A stretch of 64,000 nt of DNA from positions 95,683,338-95,747,337 of the forward strand of contig NC_086247.1 in assembly GCF_021018805.1 (NCBI RefSeq), in the 5' to 3' direction. The position numbers and the translations under genes were made by a program. The DNA is from Prinia subflava. Its lineage: Eukaryota > Chordata > Aves > Passeriformes > Cisticolidae. The notes beneath the pieces were generated by a model. The model worked only from the letters and a program-made list of their open reading frames with translations. It searched no databases and had not been told where the DNA came from. Of this stretch, positions 47,901 to 56,639 are shown piece by piece (within the stretch, counting starts at the first letter, position 1; every line of letters starts with the position of its first letter).

Positions 47901-48300
47901 GCATTGACTTGTGATGCTTTGCAGTCATATTCCTGTTGTGACTCAAGATAGCCTTGTAACTGGATTTAAGAATGAAACAAATTGTTGAAGTTATAACACT
48001 GTTGGTGTGATGGATACAGAAACGCTTGTTGATGTTTTCACAAAACCATAAAGCTGCAGACGTAATTTTCTAGCAGTATGACTTAGCAGATCTTTGTGCT
48101 TTAAATGAAACCCTGCAGCGTACATGTGTGTGTGTCTTATGTCAGTATATGTAACACATGTGTACTTCAGGCAAAGAATAATGCAAATGATTCCCCATTT
48201 TAAAGTGCTTCCTTTACTGCTCTTCTATGTTTTGTTTTTCTGTTTGTTTTTGTTTGGTTGGATTTTTGTTGTTTTTGCAAAGAAATTAAATATGTCTATA
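38960..48300. other. Intergenic stretch downstream of BRD9, no gene recognised
   Basis: About 9 kb of AT-rich DNA. I looked on both strands for exons of the expected mammalian neighbour ZDHHC11 (a DHHC cysteine-rich block and transmembrane exons) and saw none. Short open frames occur but lack family signatures. A G/T-rich low-complexity tract lies at 43,345-43,385. One weakly exon-like block is at 43,561-43,689. Confidence 0.55.
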
Positions 48301-48305
48301 TTTTC

Positions 48306-48354
48306 ATAGAATCATAGAATGCTAGAAAGGCTTGGGTTGGAAGAGACTTTAAAA
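48306..48354 (-). mobile_element. CR1 LINE 3' terminus, left part of a split copy
   Basis: The tail atcatagaatgctagaaagg and gggttggaagagactttaaa is the reverse complement of a CR1 3' end, with the tandem 8-bp terminal repeat visible as tcatagaatcatagaatg. The copy resumes at 48712 after a solo LTR. Confidence 0.9.
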
Positions 48355-48360
48355 ATAATC

Positions 48361-48705
48361 TGTTGCCTTCGATATGAGGCAATGGCGACCTGGTTCCAAA
48401 GAGCTAGCATGGCGGCTCGACGTCCTCGAGCCGCTTGGGCCATTGACAACGCATACACCAATGTGGTGGACGGCAAATGGCGATTTATTAGGTTCCCACA
48501 TGGGGTTATATAGTCTAAGGGGTCTTCACTACGTCAGAGGGGAAGGAAGGTTAGAGGTTAGTGGAAAACTACTGGGTTTGGAGGGGCTACATTGTTCTCA
48601 GAGTTAGTTACACACCTCAGAGGGTGAGGGGGGAGGTTTCCTGTCTTTCCGTTACAATCCCGAGATCTTCCGCTGCGCCAGGCCTTATCTATCTGCTCAC
48701 ACACA
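48361..48705 (-). mobile_element. Solo LTR inserted in a CR1
   Basis: 345 bp starting tgttgcc and ending cacaca, flanked by the 6-bp direct repeat ataatc (48355-48360 and 48706-48711). The repeat belongs to the interrupted CR1. Its ends and internal tacgtcagagggg and cccgagatcttccg strings match the LTRs of the provirus at 50719-55183, but the middle differs, so it is a related subfamily. The 6-bp duplication fits alpha/beta-type retroviral integration. Orientation is by similarity to those LTRs. Confidence 0.9.
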
Positions 48706-48711
48706 ATAATC

Positions 48712-49175
48712 TCTTTCCAAACCCCCTGCTGTGAGCAGAGACTCCTCCCACTGGACCAGGTTGCTCAGAGCTCCATCCAACCTGGCCTTGAGCAATTCCA
48801 GGGATGGGGAACCCACAGCTTCTCTGGTCAACCTGTGCCAGTGTCTCACCACCCTCACAGTAAAGAATCTAATCCTACTCTCTTTCACCTTGAAGCCATT
48901 ACCCCTTTCCAATCACTACCTGGCCTTGTAAAAAGTCTCTCTCCATCTTTCTTGCAGGCTCCCTTTCAGTACTGGAAAGCTGCAATTAGGTATCCCTGGA
49001 GCCTTCTCCAGGCTGAACAATCCCAACTCTCTCACCCTTTCCTCATAGGAGAGGGGTTCCCTCCCTCTAGTCATCTTGGAGGCCTCCTCTGGATTCACCC
49101 CATCCTTCCCGTGCTGGGGACACCAGAGCTAGATGTAGTGCACAAGAGAGTGTCTCATAAGAGAGGAGTAGAGGT
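48712..49175 (-). mobile_element. CR1 LINE, right part of a split copy
   Basis: Continues the CR1 after the LTR: ctggaccaggttgctcaga, tgagcaattccagggatggg, cctggccttgtaaaaagtct and gagccttctccaggctgaac. It ends by 5' truncation near 49175. Confidence 0.9.
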
Positions 49176-49179
49176 GTAT

Positions 49180-50710
49180 TATGTTAATGCTTTTTTATTC
49201 AGTGGAAAAACATAGGTGTACTTTCTTTTTATAGCTTACAGATTAATCAGAGAAACACATTCTATTTTCTAATTAAAAATTCAGAAGACTTTTTCTACCC
49301 CTATGCCTAGGAGGTAGGTATCAGTATCTTGGTAAACTTGAGTTGTGTTTTGTAGAGTATTAGCTGTGAATCTCCCTTAAAAACTAAACACCACCTGCAC
49401 AAATTTAAAATAGTTTTGCACCGTTACACAAACAAGCAACATCTAGTGCACTAAAAAACCCTACAACTGTAGCAGTTGTGAAAAAATACAATATTATAGT
49501 TAACTGGAGATTAATTTCATTTGCAATATCCAGTTCTGAAGGATAATTTGTGACGCCAGTTTTTTTCTGAATAGGAACGGTTGTAGTTTGTAGCTAAAGA
49601 TTTCCTAGGATAATTCTCAGAGGAAGCCAGCACAACAATGTGCTTGCAGAATAGTAAAATTATAAGTAAGGTAGAGTTTGATTAATACTACTCTTGAAGG
49701 AAAGCTTTTTTCTTTATTCCTCTGTAGAAGTGGGTTCTACTTCTGTAGTCAGACTGTAGCACTGATTAAATTGACTGCTCTATGCATTTATAAAGTGAAG
49801 CAAAGGATGGGAATAGTAACAACACAAGCTTCCTAATGTTGGACATTTTTACAACCCGTGGTACTTAATTACTGTCTGTTTACTTCAGGTTTTTCTAGAG
49901 GCCCAACTACTTTGGGCTTTGCAAATTGCCAAGCAGCCTCATGTTCCTGCCCTTGGCTGGTACTGCTGGTACTCTGAATATCTGGAAATTAACAAGGATA
50001 GTGCAGGTTCTGAACTAGATTTCAGTTTATGCTTTGCAGCTCAAATTTAGGAACTCTAACAGTGTTCTTGTAAATATAACAGTTTCTTTTCTCTTGTTGC
50101 CATATTTATTGTTTTCTGGCCCTACAAATTTTATCAGTTAGTGTCTCTTAAGAGCATGACCTCTACAATGCAGGTCATGATGGCTGCAGTAAAGCAAACA
50201 GTCAAAAGTTTGTTCTTCTACCTGCAGACCAGAGCCCCTAAAATCATCATTAAAAATCAAGAAAGGCTGTTATATCCTTCAAAGGCATTTACTCACTCTT
50301 TGGCTGCAACATGCCATAAATAAATTGCCTGTGCAAATATTGCATTTATTACTATACTGGGACTACTCCTCACTCAAAACAAATAATACTACTACAGTGC
50401 TTTCTATGTAAAATTATTTTCTACCTAGAAATGCAATCTTGTAGCCTAAAGCATAAAGCTAAGGGAAACCAATATGCCGTATGTTGTATTAAATCAGGCT
50501 GAAATGTGATGTTTCTTGAAAATTCCTAATGTTTAAAAATCAAGCCAGTTCCAAATAAAAGACCAAGTGTCAGCTGTACCAAAACTTCAGAAATGTCGTT
50601 GCTTGCCTTACCAGTTTCTCTCCAAGTTCTCAGGCAATTCACTCAGGTAATATTTATATGCAGAGTTGCTGCGTTTTATTAAAAATTTCTTACAATGAAA
50701 CTGAAGTTCT
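49180..50710. other. Unannotated stretch between CR1 and provirus
   Basis: AT-rich sequence. I find no coding signature, RNA gene or recognisable repeat. Confidence 0.5.
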
Positions 50711-50718
50711 TCAGCTCT

Positions 50719-50971
50719 TGTTGCTTTCAGATAGAAGGCAAGGCGACCTGGGTTCTAGAAAGCAGCATGATAACCTAGCCCCTCCCGGGTTATTCGGTCT
50801 ACAGACACACTGGCATCAATTTAATGGATGGTCCAAAATGCCGTTTATTTTCACGCCTCGTGGTGTTAAATAGTCAAAGGGGGCTTTACTACGTCAGAGG
50901 GGGGCAGGGGGTCCTTATCTTTCCGTGACATCCGAGATCTTCCGGGCGCCTGTCCCTATCTACCACACACA
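50719..50971 (-). repeat. 3' LTR of the provirus
   Basis: 253 bp. In minus orientation it contains an AATAAA in GAAAATAAACGGC-like context and a TGACGTAGTAAAG segment. It is paired with the LTR at 54518-55183 over its whole length. Confidence 0.93.
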
Positions 50972-51010
50972 TCTCCCCCCCGCCCCCCCCCCCCCCCCCC
51001 CAAAAAAAAA
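50972..51010 (-). other. Polypurine tract, expanded to a G run
   Basis: On the minus strand, a T run is followed by a long G run broken by one C, directly abutting the 3' LTR, where the plus-strand primer belongs. Its length is unusual and could be partly a sequencing or assembly artefact. Confidence 0.65.
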
Positions 51011-51059
51011 TGAGGTAGTCATAAACATAGGCATTAAGATGGGGTACAGAGTAGTAACT

Positions 51060-51833
51060 TAATAAAAGGAAGGGGGTTGGAAAACTTGAGTGAATTTCGC
51101 GAGGCTGATTAGACAAACCTCGCGACTGGCAATGCTCACAGTCCAGTTTACAGCATTTGTTGTTGGCTTATAAATAGAATGTTGGCTTGTTCCAGGCGGG
51201 TTTGAACAAATGAGACCAGCTTGTTTAGCAGGCATGGTCTCAAGCTGAGAGCTAAAAGCAACATTGCTAGTGGACTTATCAGACTGGAAATTAGGGTGGT
51301 GAGTCATGGTGATTGATTGAACTAGGACTCGAACTAACTCTGTTGGGCTTCCCTGTCTCTGTTTCTCTGGGTCAGTCTATCTCGGAGCTTTGCTATAGAG
51401 TCTCTAACAACTCTTGTATGATCAGCATAAAAATAGCATTCTTCTTTCAAGGCGGCACACAAGCCTCCTTGTTGCATGAACAGGAGACCCAGTCTTCGCC
51501 TGTTTTGTAAGACAACTTCTGAGAGTGTGGAAACTGATTTCTCTAGAAAGGAGATGGATTTCTTGATCTTCTGTAAGTCTTCGTCGATGGTCATCTGCAG
51601 CTGGGAAAGTCCTTGGTGTTGGGTCACGAGGCTGAGACACTCGTGGTTGTGCTGGCTGCTCCCAAGTTGAGCAGCATTGCAATGGTTACACTTGTTATTA
51701 TTTCTCTTTTGTGGAGCTTGCCGGGTTTTTCAAAAAGTTGGCACACCTCTTCGTTTGAGTGGTACAGGACTTTAGGAACAGTTAGAACTTGGACACAGAA
51801 ATTGTCAGAGTCATTGAATTTGGCAAGGGACAC
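51060..51833 (-). pseudogene. env: Retroviral env transmembrane subunit remnant
   Basis: A gammaretrovirus-type TM decayed into several frames. In order: a basic LHKR cleavage-like site and hydrophobic fusion-peptide-like segment (frame ending near 51624), then a frameshift, then a coiled-coil region with the [18 protein letters not shown] block (51433-51510), the region that in related viruses is called the immunosuppressive domain. The CX6CC motif is present only as CX6C followed by Tyr (51433-51435). A further frame break precedes the membrane anchor, seen as WLTTLISSLISPLAMLLLAL-like text at about 51180-51300. It is non-functional as read. Confidence 0.9.
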
Positions 51834-52025
51834 ACAAGGACTTACTCTAGATCGCTGACAAACTCACATCTCGGATGCAGATGGGATCACCTACTTGTTG
51901 ATCTTTTTGTCGGGTTTGACAACTTCGGTGCAAACATTTCTTTTCTGGTTTGCTAAGGTGGCATTGCCAAAGCACTTGCTCTGGCTTGTGACTTGATTCA
52001 GGGTGATTCCTCTGCGGGGAGTGTC

Positions 52026-52388
52026 TCACCTGCACTGGTGAGGGACATCGGCTGTGGAGTAACTAAAGGGGATGTTTAAAGCAACTCCTTCGTAGAAAGG
52101 AGGTTTAACATTGTAACAAAGCCAGCAGGAATCAGTTAGGTTCGGGTTGGATTTATTCAAAGATGAAAAGGTAGCTTCTAGCATGCGAAAGATAGGGTTT
52201 AGGTCAGACACGGCTAAGCGGTCTATCTGGAGGGCATCCGCATAGCTGGTCGGGGTATTGGTGACTTTTGTGGGCAAGGCTTTGGGGTGGATTGTGCTTT
52301 TCTCTTTTAGTGAGTTTTTTTTAATAACTTCGTTGGGTCTGACCGCTCGGAGCGCTGGCAGCTGCAGCTTGATAATTTGCACATTCAC
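52026..52388 (-). pseudogene. env: Retroviral env surface subunit fragment with CWLC motif
   Basis: A 120-codon open stretch with the CWLC disulphide-isomerase-type motif of gamma-type Env surface subunits at 52116-52127, followed by YNVKPPFYEGVAL. It is cut off at both ends by stops or frame changes. Confidence 0.85.
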
Positions 52389-52389
52389 T

Positions 52390-52719
52390 CACTCTTTTGA
52401 TGAGTGGAGGACTACTGTCTACGTCCTGCCTGTGGCCCAACTAGGGTGATCTGGCTGCAAAACGGTCATGTTATAGTCAGTGCATGTCTGACGTACATGG
52501 TCTCTATAGGGGTTTCGATAGAACCCTGTCCTGAAGAAGCGTTTGTTACAGCCAGTGGGTGCCTAAGTGAACTGTAAAAACTTGTCGGGCTCCTGCGGTT
52601 TCTACCCGTATCTTGATGGTCTGGCATCTGTAACAATGGTTTCACAGCCCCAGAAACTACAGTACCCCCACCCTGGGTAGTTGCAATACCTTTTCCTTGG
52701 GTTGGAAGCTGGGCACTAG
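52390..52719 (-). pseudogene. Decayed middle of env surface subunit
   Basis: Position between the two SU fragments makes this env sequence. No long open frame remains and I cannot align it by eye. Confidence 0.5.
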
Positions 52720-53066
52720 TAGGCTATGTACATGTGCATGAGGTGTGGGGCGTGGCGGTCTATCTTTGGTTGCCCTGGAAACAGGTCGGTGATGTGGAAC
52801 ACAAAGGATGGGGTGCCCGGTGTGGTGATTTTTTTGAGCACCTTGTCGCTAGAAAGGTGTTGCATGACTTATCTGAATGGCTGATGGGGGTAGTAGTCTG
52901 GGTTGGCTTGCATTCTGGCGATGAGCCCCAAGAGCAAAATTACACAAAAACACCATTGTTGTCTGGGTCTCACCGGTGTGTATGTTCTCTGCTGGTTCTT
53001 TTCTGGCCCGGTAACTCTCACAGGGAAGGCTCTCACTGCAGCTGCCGGAGCCCACTCAGCACACAC
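52720..53066 (-). pseudogene. env: Retroviral env 5' part: signal peptide and SU N-terminus
   Basis: The frame includes a hydrophobic signal-like CFCVILLLGLIARMQA followed by NPDYYPHQPF, then a stop at about 52869. The same frame continues as recognisable Env text with FVFHITDLFPGQPKIDRHAP. The early stop disables the frame. Confidence 0.75.
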
Positions 53067-53192
53067 TATCTTTATCTTTTCCCAGTCAGTGAACTGGGCT
53101 GGCTCGTATTGTGAACTCCTTTCGGAGTGGCTTAGGGTTTTATTAGGTTTCGCTCTAAACCGTGTTAGCTCTGCTCTTTCTGTTTCTGAGTC

Positions 53193-53669
53193 TCAATCAG
53201 TGTCCGACAGCTCTCCCGAACTGCTGCTGCTGGTGGTGTCTGACTGAGAGTCGGAGGCGGACTGCCAGTGCACTTCCGGGCTCCCGTGCCATTTTGTGTG
53301 GCTCTGGCCCCGCCCCTCCCTTCGGAGATGGCGCCACTCCTGCCCCCTGGGCTTGCCCTGCCTCCCGGGGAGGGAGGTCTCTCCCTTAAATGGAAGCAGC
53401 ACTGAGCGCGGCTCCCGACTGGGCATGCACTCTCTGCTGCCCTCCCGCGCACGCGCGTTTGCAAAAGCCCCCCGTTCTGGGCTGAGCGGCCGCTCTCTGC
53501 CGCTCTCCCACACGCGTGCACCAGCAAAGAGCCGCGGCTCCAGCCCGAGCACGCGCTCCCCACCGCTCTCCGGCGCATACGCGCCTGTGGGAAGCCGCGG
53601 CTCCTGTCTGAGCATGCGCTCTTCTCTCTCTTCTCCGTCTTTCTCCCACGCATGCGCGTCAGCAAACAC
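53193..53669 (-). pseudogene. Retroviral repeat-rich open region (probable gag continuation)
   Basis: A 158-codon open stretch that translates as four diverged copies of a 20-22-residue charged repeat, for example TGAYAPESGGERVLGLEPRL and FAGARVWESGRERPLSPE, followed by a serine-rich end SDTTSSSSSGELSDTD. It lies between the gag start and env, out of frame or stop-separated from the MA-like ORF. All three minus frames stay largely open because of high GC content, so protein status is uncertain. It may be a Gag linker region expanded by minisatellite growth. Confidence 0.5.
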
Positions 53670-53690
53670 CCGCCACTCCGGGCTCTCCCT
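53405..53690. repeat. GC-rich minisatellite inside the provirus
   Basis: About four and a half imperfect copies of a roughly 62-bp unit, each containing a variant of gccgcggctcc, a gagc-atgcgct core, a ctctcc pyrimidine stretch and an acgcgtgc-type CpG block. A second shared block, ggccccgcccctccc, occurs on both sides (53307 and 53707), which suggests the expansion took place between duplicated flanks. Confidence 0.8.
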
Positions 53691-53720
53691 GCCGAGGGTA
53701 TCTAGGCCCCGCCCCTCCCT

Positions 53721-54251
53721 TTAGCCAGCGCCATTTTCAAACGCGTATGGCGGGGGTGCTACCCGCGTGCCCTCCTGCGCTGCGTTTTCGGCGTCTCTGG
53801 CTTCACCCACCAGTTCCTCCCAAAAGACCCGTGCGCGCTGCTGCGCCTCGGGCACCGAAACGCTGGCTGGCGGTGAAGAGACGGATGGGGAACCCGTGGA
53901 TTTTCGGGAAGGTTCAGCGGGCGAGGGGGGACCCGACGAGTTCGGCAGGGGGGCCCGGGGGTTTTCTGAGGGCACCGGGGGGTTTGGGCTCGGGCTCAGG
54001 GAGGGGGAAAACGCGCCTGGCTCCCGCGGATCTCCACCCTCGGACAAATCGTGTTCAGACGCTGTTTGCATTGTGGTTCCTATCCCCAGCTTGGGGGTAG
54101 CTAGCAGACACACGCGTGCGGCGCTCCAGAACTCCTGTTCCTCAAGCACCTTGCGTAAGGCTCGCTCGACCTTTCCCCACGCTTTGAGGCTTTTGCTGCT
54201 GCCTGAAGATTTTGTATCTTCGGCTAGTGCGGCCCCGTGCATCTCCCCCAC
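53721..54251 (-). pseudogene. gag: Retroviral gag N-terminal (matrix-like) ORF with PPPY
   Basis: 176 codons from an ATG at 54251, about 250 nt downstream of the primer site, as expected for gag. The helical start (WGKVERALRKVLEEQEFW, then AARVCLL) is followed by a long Pro/Ser-rich linker and a PPPY late-domain motif near the end (VAPPPYAFENGAG, then stop). The N-terminal region resembles avian betaretrovirus-like (ERVK) Gag more than gammaretroviral Gag in my judgement. There is no capsid or nucleocapsid after it. Confidence 0.75.
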
Positions 54252-54497
54252 ACCTCCGAATGGAGGATTTCAACTGGACGCTCAATCACCCTAAGCTCTA
54301 ATAATCTTGTGACAGCAAGTTGAAAATCCCTGAGCTTGCACTTAATTCCTCACTGTTTATAAATCATACTCATGACCTTCGCCATGGCTTCCATTGGCTG
54401 GTCCGACGGCATCCCATCCGCTAGGGTCAGGTTTTCTTTCCTGCCCTAGCCGCTGCTTCTGTCCAGGCAAAAACCCCGATTCCCGAGGGTTTTTTCC

Positions 54498-54515
54498 TCC
54501 TGGGTTTCAGCACCA
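54498..54515 (-). other. Primer-binding site, tRNA-Phe type
   Basis: Two bases inside the 5' LTR, the minus strand reads TGGTGCTGAAACCCAGGA. It matches the 18-nt complement of the vertebrate tRNA-Phe 3' end at 16 of 18 positions. Both mismatches are CpG-to-TpG/CpA type, as expected of methylation decay. Confidence 0.85.
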
Positions 54516-54517
54516 AA

Positions 54518-55183
54518 TGTTGCCTTCAGATAGAAGGCAAGGCGACCTGTGTTGTTGTTTAAATTTATGGGGGGTCCCCAGGGAGTGCCCCCCAGAGACC
54601 CCCGGGGTCTTTTGAGATCGTGGTTGTTCCCGCGCTGGCAGGCAAAGAGACTTCAGACGCCGGTGGGGTGCTGATGAGGTGAGGGTTTATTCACTGAGGG
54701 AGAGGGGAAGGGGGGAGGGGGAAGGGGGGGAGAGGAGAGAGGAGCGTCCGGACGCCTCCAGGGGTAGAGGGGCAAGAGGGGCAGAGCCTTCTGCCTTAGC
54801 ATTCTTATCACAGAGGTTCAAAGGGGCGCGGTAACATTCTCCAGCCAATGAGGTTACAGATACAGGATACTGCAGGGAGGATACAGACTTGGGATAAACC
54901 ATACATTTTCCAAGGGTGAGCCAGAGCAAACCATTTCCATAAAATGCAATCCCACAGACCTGGGTTCCAGAAAGCAGCACGATAACCTAGCCCCTCCCGG
55001 GTTATTCGGTCTACAGACACACTGGCATCAATATGATGGATGGTCCAAAATGGCGTTTATTCTCACACCTCATGGTGTTAAATAGTCAAAGGAGGCTTTA
55101 TTACGTCAGAGAGAAGCGGGGGGTCCTTATCTTTCCATGACATCCGAGATCTTCCAGGCGCCTGTCCCTATCTACCACACACA
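54518..55183 (-). repeat. 5' LTR of the provirus, split by a second LTR
   Basis: The LTR consists of 54518-54549 and 54963-55183 (253 bp in total), aligned end to end with 50719-50971. The gap is a different solo LTR with its own target duplication. Confidence 0.92.
54550..54956 (-). mobile_element. Solo LTR of another ERV family nested in the 5' LTR
   Basis: 407 bp starting tgttgttgttt and ending aatcccaca on the plus strand, flanked by the 6-bp duplication gacctg (54544-54549 and 54957-54962). In minus orientation it starts TGTGGGATT, ends CAACAACA, has an AATAAA at 54686-54691 and carries a long C/T-rich tract upstream of it. It is younger than the provirus it splits. Confidence 0.92.
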
Positions 55184-55319
55184 GCTCTGAGCTTTATTAA
55201 GCTAAGAACAAGCCTGCACTACAAGTAGATTTTTAGTTTTCAATTAAAATTGCTATTTTTCTGCAACAATTCAGGATACCTTTGCACACCTTCTCTTTCA
55301 AATAATATTATGTGATATC

Positions 55320-55740
55320 CTTGTAGACAAATGGACAAGTTAAGGACAAAAGAAGTGGACAGCAAGGTCCTGAAGGGCTGGACCCATGCACAGGGGTCAG
55401 TTGCATATGGGCCTGATTTTCTGAAGCCTGAGAGTTTGCTAGCTTTCCCAAGGGAACTTTTCAGCAGTTTCTCCTTTCCCAAGCAGCTTTGTGTAAATAA
55501 CTATTCTTCCCATAACATTTCTAGGTAAACAATATTCCTTTCCCATAACAACCTCTCTCCCAGGTGTTGTTTGTGTTACTTAACCAATGGAGAGAGGTGT
55601 CTATCCTATGGACCAATAATGTGCCTTTGTAGCACAGCATGTTATAAAAAGGTTGGAATGAATTGTAATAAAGCCTTCTGATGTTCTTCTGCCTGCTGGA
55701 ATCAAGCATCTTTATTTCATGTCCAATTGTGACTGTGGCA
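55320..55740 (+). mobile_element. LTR (solo), third family
   Basis: Promoter-like order: a TATA box at 55643-55649 (ttataaaaagg) and AATAAA at 55667-55672 followed by gccttctgatgttcttctgc and ggaatcaagcatctttattt. This is the R/U5 layout of avian LTRs. Both ends are approximate because I found no clear target duplication. Confidence 0.65.
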
Positions 55741-55998
55741 CATAGTCCAGCTGGAGGCATATTGCTAGTGGTGTACTCCAGGGATCAATACTGGGTCCAG
55801 TCCTGCCTATTATCTCCATTAAAGGTCTGGATGATGGGGCAGAGTGAGAAGCTCAGCAATGTTGCAGATGATACAAAGCTCTGAGGAGTGGTTTATGTAC
55901 TAGGTGGATGTGCTGCAATTCAGAGGCAGCTTGGCAGGCAGGAAAACTGGGCAGAGAGGAACCTCATAAGGTTCAACAAGGGAAAATGTAAACAAAAC
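55741..55998 (+). mobile_element. CR1 LINE, left part of an interrupted copy
   Basis: Sense CR1 ORF2 text: gtactccagggatcaatact, gttgcagatgatacaaagct and ggttcaacaagggaaaatgt. It breaks off mid-sentence and resumes at 56160. Confidence 0.88.
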
Positions 55999-56159
55999 TA
56001 TTTACTTTTCAGTTAGATAACATTAAGGTTTGATATATAAATAGAAATGTAAATTTAAAGCAAAGTTCCAATTCTATGAATTGATCTGGTACTCTCTTTT
56101 CCATTAAACAGAATGAATGAAATTTCACTATTAAAATAAATACTCTCCCTTACAATCCC
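55999..56159 (+). repeat. 160-bp insert in CR1, near copy of 58467-58626
   Basis: The block tatttacttttcagttagat ... gaatgaatgaaatttcacta is not CR1 and splits the CR1 reading at agggaaaatgt / cagtcctgcagccc. It matches 58467-58626 in the same orientation with scattered substitutions and small indels. Confidence 0.85.
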
Positions 56160-56630
56160 CCAGTCCTGCAGCCCGGGGAGGAATAACCCCATGCTCCAGT
56201 ACATGCTAGAAACCCACTGGATGGAAAGCAGCTCTGCAGAGAGGGGCACTGACATCATTGGTGGCCTACAAGTTGCCCACAAGCCAGCAATACACCCTCA
56301 CATCTAAAGCAGCCATACGTGTTCTGGTCTGCATAAAACATTTTTGTCAGTACTGGTGAAAGACATCTGGAATGCCATGTCCAGTTCTGGTCTCCCCTAG
56401 TAAAAGTGAGATATGGACTTCCAGGAGCAATTCTAGCACAGGCTGACAAGCATGGTGAGGGGATAGGAGCACCTCTCAGGTAAGATGTTGGGAGAGATGG
56501 GACTGTAGTCTGGAGAAGTCTCATCAATGTGTGCAAATACCTGCCAGGAAGGAGTTAAGAAGAGGGAGCCTGATTCTTCTCACTCTACTGACAGGACAAG
56601 AGAAAATGGGCAGAAATTAAAACATGCTTT
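56160..56630 (+). mobile_element. CR1 LINE, right part of an interrupted copy
   Basis: Continues CR1 after the insert: gaggaataaccccatgctcc, atgccatgtccagttctggt and gacaggacaagagaaaatgg. It ends by degradation before the usual 3' tail. Confidence 0.85.
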
Positions 56631-56639
56631 ATAACATGC

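Larger units (their letters stand above)
50719..55183 (-). mobile_element. Endogenous retrovirus, pol-less and decayed, minus strand
   Basis: Two LTRs of 253 bp each (once the inserted LTR in the right copy is removed) begin tgttgc and end cacaca on the plus strand. They flank a primer-binding site, a gag start, a repeat-rich open region, an env remnant and a purine-rich tract. The target duplication is gctct (agctct if one shared A is counted) at 50713-50718 and 55183-55188. I count about 17 mismatches between the LTRs, mostly transitions, so the insertion is old. No capsid, protease, reverse transcriptase or integrase sequence is recognisable between gag and env. Env is gammaretrovirus-type and is broken by stops and frameshifts, so no protein product is expected from it as it stands. 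Confidence 0.93.

Noticed and set aside
53296..54294. Plus-strand ORFs of 117-175 codons across the provirus
   Set aside because: They are antisense shadows of the GC-rich gag and minisatellite region.
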